Assembly (NCBI GenBank): GCA_963795805.1
Contig: CAWCIV010000001.1
Span: 868,001-932,000, forward strand
Reading direction: 5' to 3'
Source: JALYYC01 sp963795805
GTDB lineage: Bacteria; Chloroflexota; Dormibacteria; CF-121
DNA length: 64,000 nt
Part shown: one piece after another, positions 52,823-61,537 of the stretch
Position numbering within the stretch: the stretch's first letter is position 1
Layout of the letters: each line of letters starts with the position of its first letter
The notes under the pieces: model-generated
What the model was told of the DNA's origin: nothing
What the model saw: only the letters and a program-made list of their open reading frames with translations
The model's database searches: none
Made by a program: the position numbers and the translations under genes

Positions 52823-53760
52823 AACTTCCGCTGGTACAGGCCCGAGCTGAGGTATCGGTCGCCGCCGTCGGGGAAGATCATGACGAAGACCCCTTCCTCG
52901 GTGTGCCGCGCCACCGACCGAGCGGCGGCGAGCGCCGCCCCGGAGGAGTTGCCGACCAGGAGGCCCTCGGTGCGGGCCAGGTCGTGCGCCAGCTCGTAGG
53001 CCTCCTCGGTCGAGACGCTGATCTTCTGGTCATAAACGCTCGGGTCATAGATCCCCGGCACGATCGAGCTGGGCATGTGCTTGAGGCCTTCCAGGCCGTG
53101 GAGGGCATCGTCCGGCTCGGCCGCGATCACCTTGATCGCCCGGTTGTGGCGCTTGAGGAAGCGGCCGGTCCCCATGAGCGTGCCGCTGGTCCCGATGCCG
53201 GCGACGAAATGCGTGACCTCGCCATGGGTCTGCTCGAGGATCTCGGGCCCGGTGGTGTCGAAATGGGCGCGCCAGTTGAACGGATTGTTGTACTGGTCCG
53301 GCATGAAGTAGACCCCGGGCGACTCCTCGCGAAGCCGGTGCGCCTCGCGGATGGCCCCATCCGAGCCCTCGAGGGCGGGCGTGAAGATGGCCTCGGCGCC
53401 GAACGCCTTCACGATCTCGCGACGCTCTTCGTTGACGTTGGCCGGCATCACCAGCTTGACCTGGTAACCCTTGGCCGCTCCAATCAGGGCATAGGCGATC
53501 CCGGTGTTCCCCGAGGTCGAGTCCAGGATGACCTTCTCGACGGTCAGCTCGCCGGTCCGCTCGGCCTCCTCGATCATCCGAAGCGCCGGGCGGTCCTTGA
53601 CCGATCCTCCCGGGTTGAACCACTCGGCCTTGGCATAGAAGGTGATGTGCGGAAACTCCTTCTCCAGCAGTCGGATCCTGATCAGGGGGGTGTTGCCGAT
53701 CCGCTCCAGGATCGACTGCTCCGGCAGGTTTTCGACGACGGACAGAGCGCGATGTGGCAT
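52819..53760 (-). CDS. cysM: CysM-type cysteine synthase
   Basis: PLP-dependent sulphydrylase making cysteine. The 313 residues begin at ATG 53760. The PLP-Lys55 lies in NPGGSVKDRP, STSGNTGIA is the substrate loop, GIGTSGTLMGTGRFL is the phosphate loop, and NSSGAALAAA follows. Pairing with Mec suggests the O-phosphoserine/CysO-type route of actinobacteria rather than the sulphide/O-acetylserine route (inference). Confidence 0.92.
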   Translation of the reverse strand: MPHRALSVVENLPEQSILERIGNTPLIRIRLLEKEFPHITFYAKAEWFNPGGSVKDRPALRMIEEAERTGELTVEKVILDSTSGNTGIAYALIGAAKGYQVKLVMPANVNEERREIVKAFGAEAIFTPALEGSDGAIREAHRLREESPGVYFMPDQYNNPFNWRAHFDTTGPEILEQTHGEVTHFVAGIGTSGTLMGTGRFLKRHNRAIKVIAAEPDDALHGLEGLKHMPSSIVPGIYDPSVYDQKISVSTEEAYELAHDLARTEGLLVGNSSGAALAAARSVARHTEEGVFVMIFPDGGDRYLSSGLYQRKF

Positions 53761-53768
53761 AGGTTCCA

Positions 53769-53774
53769 ATTCTA
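53769..53774 (-). promoter_or_regulatory. -10 hexamer TAGAAT of cysM
   Basis: On the minus strand it ends 8 bases before the cysM ATG; leaderless arrangement. Confidence 0.5.
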
Positions 53775-53832
53775 GGGGGCTTTTTGCCGCCGGCCTCAAA
53801 TCCGAGTTCGGTAACAGGGTGCCGGGACGCGC

Positions 53833-53838
53833 TATACT
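53833..53838 (+). promoter_or_regulatory. -10 hexamer TATACT of the RDD gene
   Basis: TATACT gives a leader of about 34 bases carrying a CAGGGGG ribosome binding site before ATG 53879. This is one of the leadered genes in the window. Confidence 0.5.
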
Positions 53839-53878
53839 GCCGCCGAGTTCGTCCACCATTCATTTTCAGGGGGTTTTC

Positions 53879-54298
53879 ATGGCAAGTGCCGCCGTCAACG
53901 CCGCTTCGGGAACCAAGGCCGGTTTTTGGATTCGATTCGTCGCCATCCTCATCGACGGAATTCTTCTCAGCATCGTGAGCAGCATCATCAACATCGCTAT
54001 CAGTGGGACAACCGCCCGGAGCGGAATACAGACGATCCTCGGCCTGATCTACTTCACGTATTTCTGGTCGAACAGCAGCCCGTGGCCGGGCCAGACTCTC
54101 GGGAGTAAGGCGCTCAACATCCGGGTGATCCGGACGGACGGCTCCGACCTCACCATCAGCCAGGCCCTCATCCGCTACGTCGGATTCTTCATCTCAAGCA
54201 TCTGCCTCCTGATCGGCCTGATCTGGGCCGCGTTCGACAAGGACAAGCAGGGCTGGCATGACAAGATCGCCGGGACCTACGTGGTCAAGGCGTCCTAG
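53879..54298 (+). CDS. RDD-family membrane protein
   Basis: 139 residues with three membrane helices (about 17-42, 50-65, 99-121) and the RDD pattern: FWIRFVAILIDGILL (Arg-Asp spaced), PGQTLGSKALNIRVIRTDG, and the C-terminal FDKDKQGWHDKIAGTYVV. RDD proteins may be small transporters or exporters, some moving Na+/H+; the role here is unknown. It ends inside the 3' end of the convergent F420-type gene. Confidence 0.88.
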   Translation: MASAAVNAASGTKAGFWIRFVAILIDGILLSIVSSIINIAISGTTARSGIQTILGLIYFTYFWSNSSPWPGQTLGSKALNIRVIRTDGSDLTISQALIRYVGFFISSICLLIGLIWAAFDKDKQGWHDKIAGTYVVKAS

Positions 54299-54710
54299 GG
54301 GCGTCCTCCAGCAGAAAGACCGGGTGGTCAGCGGGGTCCGGCAGCGCGGCGAACTCCTTCGCGACGAAGCCGCCGTACTTTGAGCCGTTCTCTCGAACGT
54401 AGGCTTCAACGAGCGGACCCCGCTCGGCCGCCGGGATCTCGGTGGCTCTGAATCGCTGCGTGCGGCCCTTGAGGCGCAGCTGTCCTTCGCCGACGGCGCG
54501 CAGGTTACGAGCCCAGTGCGTATTCCCGCGCGGGGCCACCAGGTAGCGCTTGCCCCGGTACTCGAGCGGCAGCACCGGCATGGTGTAGATCCGGCCTGAG
54601 GTTCGACCTTTGACCCGCATCGACGGCGTCGCTCCGAACGCCACCATCAGCGGGCTCATGATGCGGTTGTTGAAGAACCCCGACTTCCGGTAGGGCGCCT
54701 TCTCACTCAT
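54285..54710 (-). CDS. Deazaflavin (F420)-dependent Ddn-like oxidoreductase
   Basis: 141-residue split beta-barrel protein of the Ddn/FDOR nitroreductase family. Typical segments are RVKGRTSGRIYTMPVLPLEY, RGNTHWARNLRAVGEGQL and LVEAYVRENGSKYGGFVA. Substrates of homologues include quinones and nitro compounds. Its start overlaps the MetB-like gene end by 8 bases. Confidence 0.87.
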   Translation of the reverse strand: MSEKAPYRKSGFFNNRIMSPLMVAFGATPSMRVKGRTSGRIYTMPVLPLEYRGKRYLVAPRGNTHWARNLRAVGEGQLRLKGRTQRFRATEIPAAERGPLVEAYVRENGSKYGGFVAKEFAALPDPADHPVFLLEDAPRTP

Positions 54711-55881
54711 GGAGCGCCTGCCCGAAGTCGTCGAGGATATCGTCGATCCGCTCCAGGCCGACCGAGCAGCGCATCAGGCCCGGGCCGATCCCGACGCGCT
54801 CCTGTTCGGCGGCGTCGAGTCCACGGTGGGACGTCGACGCCGGATGACTGAGCGTCGTGGCGACGTGGCCGAGGCTGGGCATCAGCCGGACCAGGCGGAG
54901 GCGCCGGATCATCGCTCCGGCGGCGGGCTTGCCTCCCCGAAGCGTAAAGGACAGTAACGCGCCCGCCCCATCGGGCAGCAGCCGGCGGGCTCGCTCGTGA
55001 AACGGGCTGCTCGCCAGCTCGGGATAGTGGACCTGGGCGACCGCCGGTTGGCCTTCCAGGAAGGTCGCCAACGCCAGCGCGTTGGCGGTGTGCCGCTCCA
55101 TCCGGACGGCCAGGGTGCGGACGCCACGCAAGGATAGCCAGGCTTCGAACGGCCCAAGGGTCGGGCCAAACGTCTGGGCAAAGGCCCGCGCCCCCTCAAT
55201 CCAGGCGGGCCGGCCAACGACGAGGCCGCCAATCACGTCGGCATGACCACTCATGTTCTTGGTCGCGCTGTGGAGGACAACGTCGGCGCCCCACCGGAAT
55301 GGGTGGCTGAGGACCGGGGTGGGCACGGTGTTGTCGACGATCAGCAGGGCCCCGGCAGCGTGGGCGATCGATGCCAGGGCCTCGAGGTCCGGAATTCGAA
55401 TCAATGGATTGGTACACATCTCGCAGAGCAGGACCCGGGTTCTATCGGTGATCGATGCGCGGACCGCGTCCAGCTCCTGGAAATCGACCACGGTGCTGGT
55501 GATGCCGAACCGAGGCAGGTCGTTCTTGAGGAACGTCTGCGTGGTGCCGTAGCAGTCCTGGGCGGCCACGATGTGATCGCCGCTGTTGAGCTCGGTCAGG
55601 AGTGCCACGGCGATAGCCGCCATTCCGGAGGCCGTCGCCTGGGCATCCAGTGAACCCGCGAGGCCGAGGCCCTCGAGGGCCGCGATGGCCGCCTCGAGCT
55701 GTCGGTGGTTCTCGGTCCCCCACCGACCGTAGCCGCGGTGCTGCGCCATCGCCGCATCGAGGGTCTCCAGGTCCGGGTAGAGGCTGGCGGACGAGACCGC
55801 GATATCGGGGATGACCGGTGCGCCGGGATGGTCCACCGGCGGCTCCCCCGCGTGCACGGCAAGCGTGTCAGGATGCGACAT
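54703..55881 (-). CDS. Cystathionine gamma-synthase/lyase-family enzyme
   Basis: 392-residue fold-type I PLP enzyme of the Cys/Met metabolism family. It has the PLP-Lys motif HSATKNMSGHAD (about 205-216), VDNTVPTPVLSHPFRWGAD, and the C-terminal SLGHVATTLSHPASTSH. This subgroup can act as gamma-synthase, gamma-lyase or O-acylhomoserine sulphydrylase, which sequence alone does not separate. The neighbouring cysM-mec suggests a sulphur amino acid role. Confidence 0.88.
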   Translation of the reverse strand: MSHPDTLAVHAGEPPVDHPGAPVIPDIAVSSASLYPDLETLDAAMAQHRGYGRWGTENHRQLEAAIAALEGLGLAGSLDAQATASGMAAIAVALLTELNSGDHIVAAQDCYGTTQTFLKNDLPRFGITSTVVDFQELDAVRASITDRTRVLLCEMCTNPLIRIPDLEALASIAHAAGALLIVDNTVPTPVLSHPFRWGADVVLHSATKNMSGHADVIGGLVVGRPAWIEGARAFAQTFGPTLGPFEAWLSLRGVRTLAVRMERHTANALALATFLEGQPAVAQVHYPELASSPFHERARRLLPDGAGALLSFTLRGGKPAAGAMIRRLRLVRLMPSLGHVATTLSHPASTSHRGLDAAEQERVGIGPGLMRCSVGLERIDDILDDFGQALHE

Positions 55882-55886
55882 TCGCG

Positions 55887-58800
55887 TCAGCCTACCTGAA
55901 GCCGTTCGAAGCGGCCAAGCTGCTGCAAATCACCAAGTCGCTCGAAAACGGCGAGCCCCGCGTCCATCTCCTGATGATCTCCCGTGATCAGCGCCAGCTC
56001 GCAGCGGACCCGCGCCGCGTATGGGACGGCGCCGGCGCGTTCCAGCAGGCCAAGCGCCCGAGTTAGCCGGCCGGCATCGCGTTGGGCTCGGCCGATGACG
56101 CGTTCCGCCTGGGCCTCCAGAATCGGAAAGGCACCGCGTCGAAGGCTGAGCAGCTGTTCAGCCAGGTCAACGCCGGGCGCTCGATCATGATCGAGCAGAT
56201 AGCTGAGGCCACGCTCGAGGGTCTCGGTGCGGACCAGTGGCTCGCCAACATGGAGGCGGACCGCTCTCTCGGTCACCGTGAAGTCGGAACTGCCGTAGCC
56301 CAGCCAGCGTCGGATGCGTGTCCCCTCGGCGAACTGCACGGTGATCTCGTCGAAGACCGTTCGATGGACCTCGAGCAAACGGTCATCCTGACGGGCTCGC
56401 GCAATATCGATCGCCGACATGAACCCACGTAACGCATACCCTGAGGATGGCCGGCCTGATTCGATCCAGAGCAGCCGGGCCCGCTCCGCCATAGCCAGCG
56501 CGTCGTCCCAGCGCCCGAGGAGCGTCAGGGTATAGATACGCCAGCTCACGAGGTGCAGAACCCACGCCGGGACCTGGCCAGGTTGGATTTGGGCTAGCCC
56601 CCGCGCGGAAACGCGTTCCGCCTCCGCAAGGTCGCCCAGAAGGGCTGTGATCCAGGTCACCATGCTCAGCGCGTCGATCTTTTCGGAGAGCCCCAGGCGG
56701 TCGGCAAACGCCAGCCGTTGCCGCGAGTAGTCGAGACTCTTTCCCCAGTCCTCCGCGATCTGGCCGGTTCCCGCCAGCGCATCCAGGGCCATGCTCTGCA
56801 GGTTGGGGTCATCGAGCCGGCGCGCCATCTCAAGGGCCAGGGTCGCACTCCCGTTGCTCTCCGTCAGCTCCTCGTTGGTGGGCTCGCGACGCGTGCCGGT
56901 GATCCAGAAGGGAAAGAAGGCGTCGGCGGCGTAATAAAAGGCGAGGGTGGGTTCGTCTGCGACCTGCTCGGCGAGTCCGCGCGCATCGCGCCTCAGGACC
57001 GCCATCGCGGCCTCCGAGGGACGGCTCGCAACCGAGCCCTGGTATCGCATGTACTGGCTCAAGAGGCTCGCCAGCACCTGGAGCTGTTGCAGGGCCGGCC
57101 GCTTCTGCTCTCGACACAGTCGAAGCGCGGTCTGGTACGCCTCGACCACGAACTCACCCGCGATGGACATGTCCCCCAGCCGCTGATAGAGATCCGGCAG
57201 CTGGGTCTCTTCGGCAAGCTCGATCGCGCTGCGAAGATGGCGCGAACCTTCCTGGGACGCGGCCGCTGCCGCCGCGACGTCGGCGGCTCGACCGAGCCAG
57301 TAGACGCTTCTCTCGCGGATCCGTGCCGTCTCGCGCTCGCCAGGACGTTGGGCGGTGGCGATCAACGCGGCTTCCCTGTAGTGATACGCAATCAGCTCGG
57401 CAAGCGCGTCCTCCCGCTCTCGCGCCAGCTCCTCCAGCCAGGCGGCGGCCGCCGCGTGCAGCCGCCCGCGCTCGGACCGAGTCAGCGTTTGGTAGGCGAC
57501 CTCGCGAATCAAAATGTGGCGGAAGGCGAAGATGTCGGCTCCCGTAGGCCGAAGGAGATCCTTCTCCACGAGCTGGTTGATAGCCCGGTCCAGCTCCTGG
57601 AGCGTGGGTTCCAGCGCGACCAGGCCAGGCGGTCGAAAGGCACGGCCAAACACGGAACCCAGCTGGACGATGCGGCGTTCCTCCGGCGCCAGCTGGTCGA
57701 GCCGGGCGAGCACCGTCGCCTGGACGGTGTCGGGTAGATTGTCGCCCCCGGCTCGTTCGGCGATAGACCGCACGAGTTCGCCGGCGAAGAAGGGGTTGCC
57801 CTCAGCCCTCCGGACGACCCGGTCGACCATCTCGGCCGAACATCCCTCGAGCAGCTGGTCGACCAGCCGCGCCGTGTCCCTGTCGCTGAGCGGCTCGAGC
57901 GAGACTGCGGTGTAGTTGCGTCGGCCTCCGCCCCACGCGGGTCGGCGATCCAGCAATTCCGGGCGGGTCAACGCGATCATCAGCAGAGGGAGGTCGCCGC
58001 GCGGTTGCATCACGAACTCGAACAGGTCGAGCAGGCTGTCGCTGGACCAATGCAGGTCCTCGAACACCAGCACGAGCGGAGCACGGCGCGCCGCGATCTC
58101 GAAAAAGGTGCGCCAGGCCGCAAGCAGTGCGGAGCGGTCGTTCACCTCCGCCTCGCCGGCCCCGACGGTTGCGGCAAGCAGCTCCACCTCATGGTCCAGG
58201 GCTTCCAGCTGGGACCCTTCGAGCCAGGCACGAATCGCCCCGCGGACCGTGTGCGCGGTGGCATCGTCCGGGACGCCAATCAGTCGGTAGAGCACGCCGC
58301 GCAGTGGCCAGTACGTCAGCCGCTGGCCGTAGGGCAGGCATTGGGCAATCGCCACCGTCGCCCGCGGCTCGATACCGGGAAGACGGTCGAGGAATTCCTC
58401 GAGCAGCCGGGTCTTTCCCACACCAGCCGGTGCGATGATGCTGACGAGGAATGGCCGCTGCTCTTTGAGCGCCCGCCGAGCCACGAGCTCGAGCTGTTGC
58501 AGGTCCGCGTCGCGACCGATGAGCGGCGTCCGGCGAGCGACGGGCAGGCGTGCCGAGCGGCCCAGCAGCGGCAGGGCGCGGATCGGTTTCGACTTGCCTC
58601 GGACCTCGATCTCGAGGACAGACCCGAACTCGAACCCGGCCCGGACGCTGGCGACGGTCCGCTCGCCGCAGAGGATATGCCAGGGCTCGGTCGCCGCCTG
58701 CAGTCGGGCAGCGACATTGACGGCATCGCCGGTAAGCGGGAAGTCACCGGTCGCACTCTCGCGCGTGGCCACAACGTCGCCCGTATTGATTCCCAGTCGA

Positions 58801-59099
58801 ATGGGGAGCCGGTCGCCCAGGCGCGGGTCGTCACGCACCGCGTCGCGAAGGGCGAGCGCGGCAGCCAGCGCGCGCTGGGGATCATCATCGTGGGTCTGCG
58901 GAAACCCAAACACCGCGACGACGGCATCTCCAATGAACTTTTCGAGGATCCCACCATGCTCCGATACAACCTCAGTGGCCAGGTCGTAGTACCGGCGGAG
59001 GAGAACGCGGACGTCCTCCGGATCCATCGCCTCGCCGAGCGCGGTGGAGCCGGCCACATCGGCAAAGAGGACGGTGACGACGCGCCGTTCTTCGGCCAC
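55887..59099 (-). CDS. Class III nucleotidyl cyclase - AAA ATPase - TPR regulator
   Basis: 1070 residues. The N-terminal cyclase domain (1-180) has both metal Asp (FADVAGST, KFIGDAVVAVFG), LGINTGDVV and GDAVNVAARLQ with the transition-state Arg, so it looks catalytically competent. The P-loop ATPase (about 190-560) has APAGVGKTR and FEDLHWSSDSLLDL, as in LuxR/MalT-type STAND proteins. The rest is TPR-like helical repeats (about 600-1060). There is no HTH. Probably a signal-integrating cAMP or cGMP producer. Confidence 0.9.
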   Translation of the reverse strand: MAEERRVVTVLFADVAGSTALGEAMDPEDVRVLLRRYYDLATEVVSEHGGILEKFIGDAVVAVFGFPQTHDDDPQRALAAALALRDAVRDDPRLGDRLPIRLGINTGDVVATRESATGDFPLTGDAVNVAARLQAATEPWHILCGERTVASVRAGFEFGSVLEIEVRGKSKPIRALPLLGRSARLPVARRTPLIGRDADLQQLELVARRALKEQRPFLVSIIAPAGVGKTRLLEEFLDRLPGIEPRATVAIAQCLPYGQRLTYWPLRGVLYRLIGVPDDATAHTVRGAIRAWLEGSQLEALDHEVELLAATVGAGEAEVNDRSALLAAWRTFFEIAARRAPLVLVFEDLHWSSDSLLDLFEFVMQPRGDLPLLMIALTRPELLDRRPAWGGGRRNYTAVSLEPLSDRDTARLVDQLLEGCSAEMVDRVVRRAEGNPFFAGELVRSIAERAGGDNLPDTVQATVLARLDQLAPEERRIVQLGSVFGRAFRPPGLVALEPTLQELDRAINQLVEKDLLRPTGADIFAFRHILIREVAYQTLTRSERGRLHAAAAAWLEELAREREDALAELIAYHYREAALIATAQRPGERETARIRERSVYWLGRAADVAAAAAASQEGSRHLRSAIELAEETQLPDLYQRLGDMSIAGEFVVEAYQTALRLCREQKRPALQQLQVLASLLSQYMRYQGSVASRPSEAAMAVLRRDARGLAEQVADEPTLAFYYAADAFFPFWITGTRREPTNEELTESNGSATLALEMARRLDDPNLQSMALDALAGTGQIAEDWGKSLDYSRQRLAFADRLGLSEKIDALSMVTWITALLGDLAEAERVSARGLAQIQPGQVPAWVLHLVSWRIYTLTLLGRWDDALAMAERARLLWIESGRPSSGYALRGFMSAIDIARARQDDRLLEVHRTVFDEITVQFAEGTRIRRWLGYGSSDFTVTERAVRLHVGEPLVRTETLERGLSYLLDHDRAPGVDLAEQLLSLRRGAFPILEAQAERVIGRAQRDAGRLTRALGLLERAGAVPYAARVRCELALITGDHQEMDAGLAVFERLGDLQQLGRFERLQVG

Positions 59100-59103
59100 C
59101 AGG

Positions 59104-59628
59104 CTAGCTGCGGTGCAGGAAGCGGGAGCGGTGGCGGCGGCGCATCGTTCCGGGCGAGTCCTTCGTCACGACGCTGATGCTCCCATCTTCCTCGAGCACG
59201 GCCAGTTTCACGTCTTCGGTCTTCGACACCCCGTGCTCGCGCACGGCCATCTCGACGTCGCTCTCGCTGAGCCCCTCCTGCTGCATGGCCTTTTTGATCA
59301 ACTTACCGTCCTTGACCACGATCGTCGGCGGCGGCTCGATCAGATGATCAAACCAGGGCCAGTAGCTCCGCAGCAGCGCGACGCCACGATTGATGAGGAG
59401 CAGCACCACGATGATGATCACACCGCCGGTCAGCGAATTGTCCGGCCCGGTGATGGCGGGTTGCAGCGCGTTCGCGACCAGCAGGACGAGCACCAGGTCG
59501 AAGGTGGTGAACTGGCCGAGTTCTCGTTTGCCGAAGATACGCAGGCCGACAAAGAACACCAGATAAATGGCGATCGATCGGATGACCAATTCCCACCAGG
59601 GAATGCCCAATTTGAACAGATTGCCCAT
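59104..59628 (-). CDS. DUF421 (YetF/YcaP-like) membrane protein
   Basis: 174 residues: three membrane helices (about 12-30, 42-60, 68-85), with the family hallmark GKRELGQFTTFDLVLVLLVANALQPAI, then a soluble domain (PPPTIVVKDGKLI ... LSESDVEMAVREHGV) and a very basic tail. YetF-type proteins are linked to spore or envelope functions in Bacillus, but the activity is not established. It lies 4 bases upstream of the cyclase gene. Confidence 0.88.
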   Translation of the reverse strand: MGNLFKLGIPWWELVIRSIAIYLVFFVGLRIFGKRELGQFTTFDLVLVLLVANALQPAITGPDNSLTGGVIIIVVLLLINRGVALLRSYWPWFDHLIEPPPTIVVKDGKLIKKAMQQEGLSESDVEMAVREHGVSKTEDVKLAVLEEDGSISVVTKDSPGTMRRRHRSRFLHRS

Positions 59629-59652
59629 CTCAGGGCGAATCTTACGAGACCG

Positions 59653-60792
59653 CTAGCGACCGACTGGGTGCGCGAAGCCGTAGTCGAGGAGCGTCGCGGC
59701 GTCGGTGAAATGCTGGGTGCTGCCGAGGACGACGACGAGGATGGTGCGGCCCTGGCGGGTCGCCGCCGCCGCGATGCAGTAGCCGGCGCCGTCCGTGTAA
59801 CCCGGCTTCAACCCAATGGCTCCCGGGTAGGTCCACAGAAGGCGATCGATGTTCGATGGATCGAAGGCCTTGTGGAGGGGCGTCGCCGGGATGGCGATCT
59901 GCTTGCTGGCGACGATCTGGCGCAGGTCGGGGTAGTCGGCGAGCAGCGTAGCCGCGACCAGGGCCAGGTCCGACGCGGTGCTGTAGTGGTTGGGATCGTC
60001 AAGCCCGCTCGGGTTGGTGAAGTGCGTGCCGTGCAGATGAAGCGCCGCGGCTTTCTGGTTCATGAAGTCGACGAAGTGCGGGCGGTCCACGATTCCCATC
60101 GCGATCGCCTCGGCGGCGTCATTGCCCGAGTTCAGCAGGAGGCCGTCGAGGAGCTCGCGCAGGCTGAGCTGCTCGCCGGTTGACAGCCCCATGTGGTTCG
60201 GCTCGACCTGGGTCGCCAGCGCCGAGACGGTGATCGAGGTTTCCATGGGCGCCAGGTCGGCCGCCACCATGGCGGTCATCAGCTTGGTCAACGACGCCTC
60301 CGGGTAGCGGGTGGTCGCCGCTTGCTCGTAGAGCAGCTGGCCCGCAGTGAGGTCGACGACCACCGCCGACCGTCCCTTGATCGATGGAATGCCAACCGGT
60401 GGATGGGCCCGCAGCCAGGTCCTGCTCAACAGCGGAACTTTGACTGTCGGAAGGGCACTCGGGATCGGGGTTGGCGTCGGCGAGGCTGATGCGGTCGGCG
60501 AGGCCGTCGGGACCGGCGCGGCCGCCGGGTGCGCGGAGGGCGGCCTCGCGGCGCGGGTCGCCGCGGGTTTGGCGGTGGCGGCGACGACCCGGATCGTGGG
60601 TGTGGCCGGCGTCGTCAGGGCGTGAAGTCCGAGCACCCCGATGACGAGAATGGCGACGAGGAGCGGCACGACCAGGGGATTGCGCCGGCGCGGAGGGGCC
60701 AGCAAACGACGGGATGAGCGCTTGCCGCGCGTCCCGAGGCTGTATCCAGACGTAGGGTAAGACGTTCGCCTCAAGAAAGTCGGGCTCATCAT
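59653..60792 (-). CDS. D-alanyl-D-alanine carboxypeptidase (S11 family)
   Basis: Trims peptidoglycan stem peptides. From ATG 60792 it has 379 residues (GTG 60810 is an alternative). There is a basic cytoplasmic N-terminus, one membrane helix (about 41-58) and a Pro/Thr/Ala-rich linker, then the catalytic domain: SLTK (SxxK), SGND (SxN) and GLKPGYTDGAGYC. The last motif reads KPG where the family has KTG or KSG, an unusual change next to the active site. Confidence 0.9.
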   Translation of the reverse strand: MMSPTFLRRTSYPTSGYSLGTRGKRSSRRLLAPPRRRNPLVVPLLVAILVIGVLGLHALTTPATPTIRVVAATAKPAATRAARPPSAHPAAAPVPTASPTASASPTPTPIPSALPTVKVPLLSRTWLRAHPPVGIPSIKGRSAVVVDLTAGQLLYEQAATTRYPEASLTKLMTAMVAADLAPMETSITVSALATQVEPNHMGLSTGEQLSLRELLDGLLLNSGNDAAEAIAMGIVDRPHFVDFMNQKAAALHLHGTHFTNPSGLDDPNHYSTASDLALVAATLLADYPDLRQIVASKQIAIPATPLHKAFDPSNIDRLLWTYPGAIGLKPGYTDGAGYCIAAAATRQGRTILVVVLGSTQHFTDAATLLDYGFAHPVGR

Positions 60793-60894
60793 GGGGCCGC
60801 GCCGCGCCACCTGTCAAGGAAGGCTTCACGGGTTTGCCCCGCACGGCCCCGACTTGATACAACCGGAAGAGGACCACACGGGAGGATGATCGAG

Positions 60895-61227
60895 ATGCCA
60901 CAAGCGGCCTGGAATCCCAAGCGGGAGCGGCAATACGAGCACATCAAAGAAAGCCTGGAGGAACGCGGCACCGGTACGGACAAGGCCGAAGAGATTGCCG
61001 CGCGGACGGTCAACAAGGAGCGGGCGCGATCCGGCGAAGCCAAGCAGGCGAGCCGGACCTCGATCGAGGACATTTCGTCCGGGCGTCGCGGGGGACTCCG
61101 CTCGCATGAGGGGTCGGGCGGACGAACCTACGATCAGCTGCGCAACGAGGCCAGGGAGAAGGGCATCAAGGGACGATCCAAGATGACCAAGGCCGAGCTC
61201 GAGCGCGCCGTCGATCGAAAGAAGTAG
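60895..61227 (+). CDS. Rho N-terminal-like small basic protein
   Basis: 110 residues from ATG 60895, with GGGAGG 9 bases upstream (ATG 60886 is too close to it). The sequence WNPKRERQYEHIKESLEERG, AEEIAARTVNKERARSGEA, SSGRRGGLRSH and the C-terminal SKMTKAELERAVDRKK matches a widespread actinobacterial family often labelled plasmid stabilisation protein, with a Rho_N/SAP-like C-terminal helix pair. Its function is unknown; nucleic-acid binding is plausible. Confidence 0.85.
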   Translation: MPQAAWNPKRERQYEHIKESLEERGTGTDKAEEIAARTVNKERARSGEAKQASRTSIEDISSGRRGGLRSHEGSGGRTYDQLRNEAREKGIKGRSKMTKAELERAVDRKK

Positions 61228-61228
61228 C

Positions 61229-61537
61229 TCAGGGAAAAAGCAGCCGCAGCAACGCAGCGACTGCGGCGCCGGCGACGACACAAAGCAGCAGCGGCGCCCG
61301 CAGGGCTGCGAGGCCGGCTGCGACGATGACCGCGGCCAGCCTGGCATCCGGGTGGAGGACGCCGTGACTGTCCGTCAGCTCGATCGCGACCAGCGCCGCG
61401 AGGAGCGCGGGTGCCAGGCCGGGCGTGCGGCTGGTGACGGCGGCCGGCACCGTCTGCAGGAAGGGGCCGACGCCACGGAGCGCAAAGGTCAGCACAGCAA
61501 GGCCGACGACCAGGCCGAGGGCTAACGGGACAGCCAT
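61229..61537 (-). CDS. azlD: AzlD-family transport subunit
   Basis: 102 residues, with three to four hydrophobic helices (PLALGLVVGLAVLTFALRGVG, APALLAALVAIEL, LAAVIVAAGLAALRAPLLLC). Partner subunit of AzlC in branched-chain amino acid export. ATG 61537 overlaps the azlC stop by 16 bases. It ends 1 base after the convergent Rho-N-like gene. Confidence 0.9.
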   Translation of the reverse strand: MAVPLALGLVVGLAVLTFALRGVGPFLQTVPAAVTSRTPGLAPALLAALVAIELTDSHGVLHPDARLAAVIVAAGLAALRAPLLLCVVAGAAVAALLRLLFP

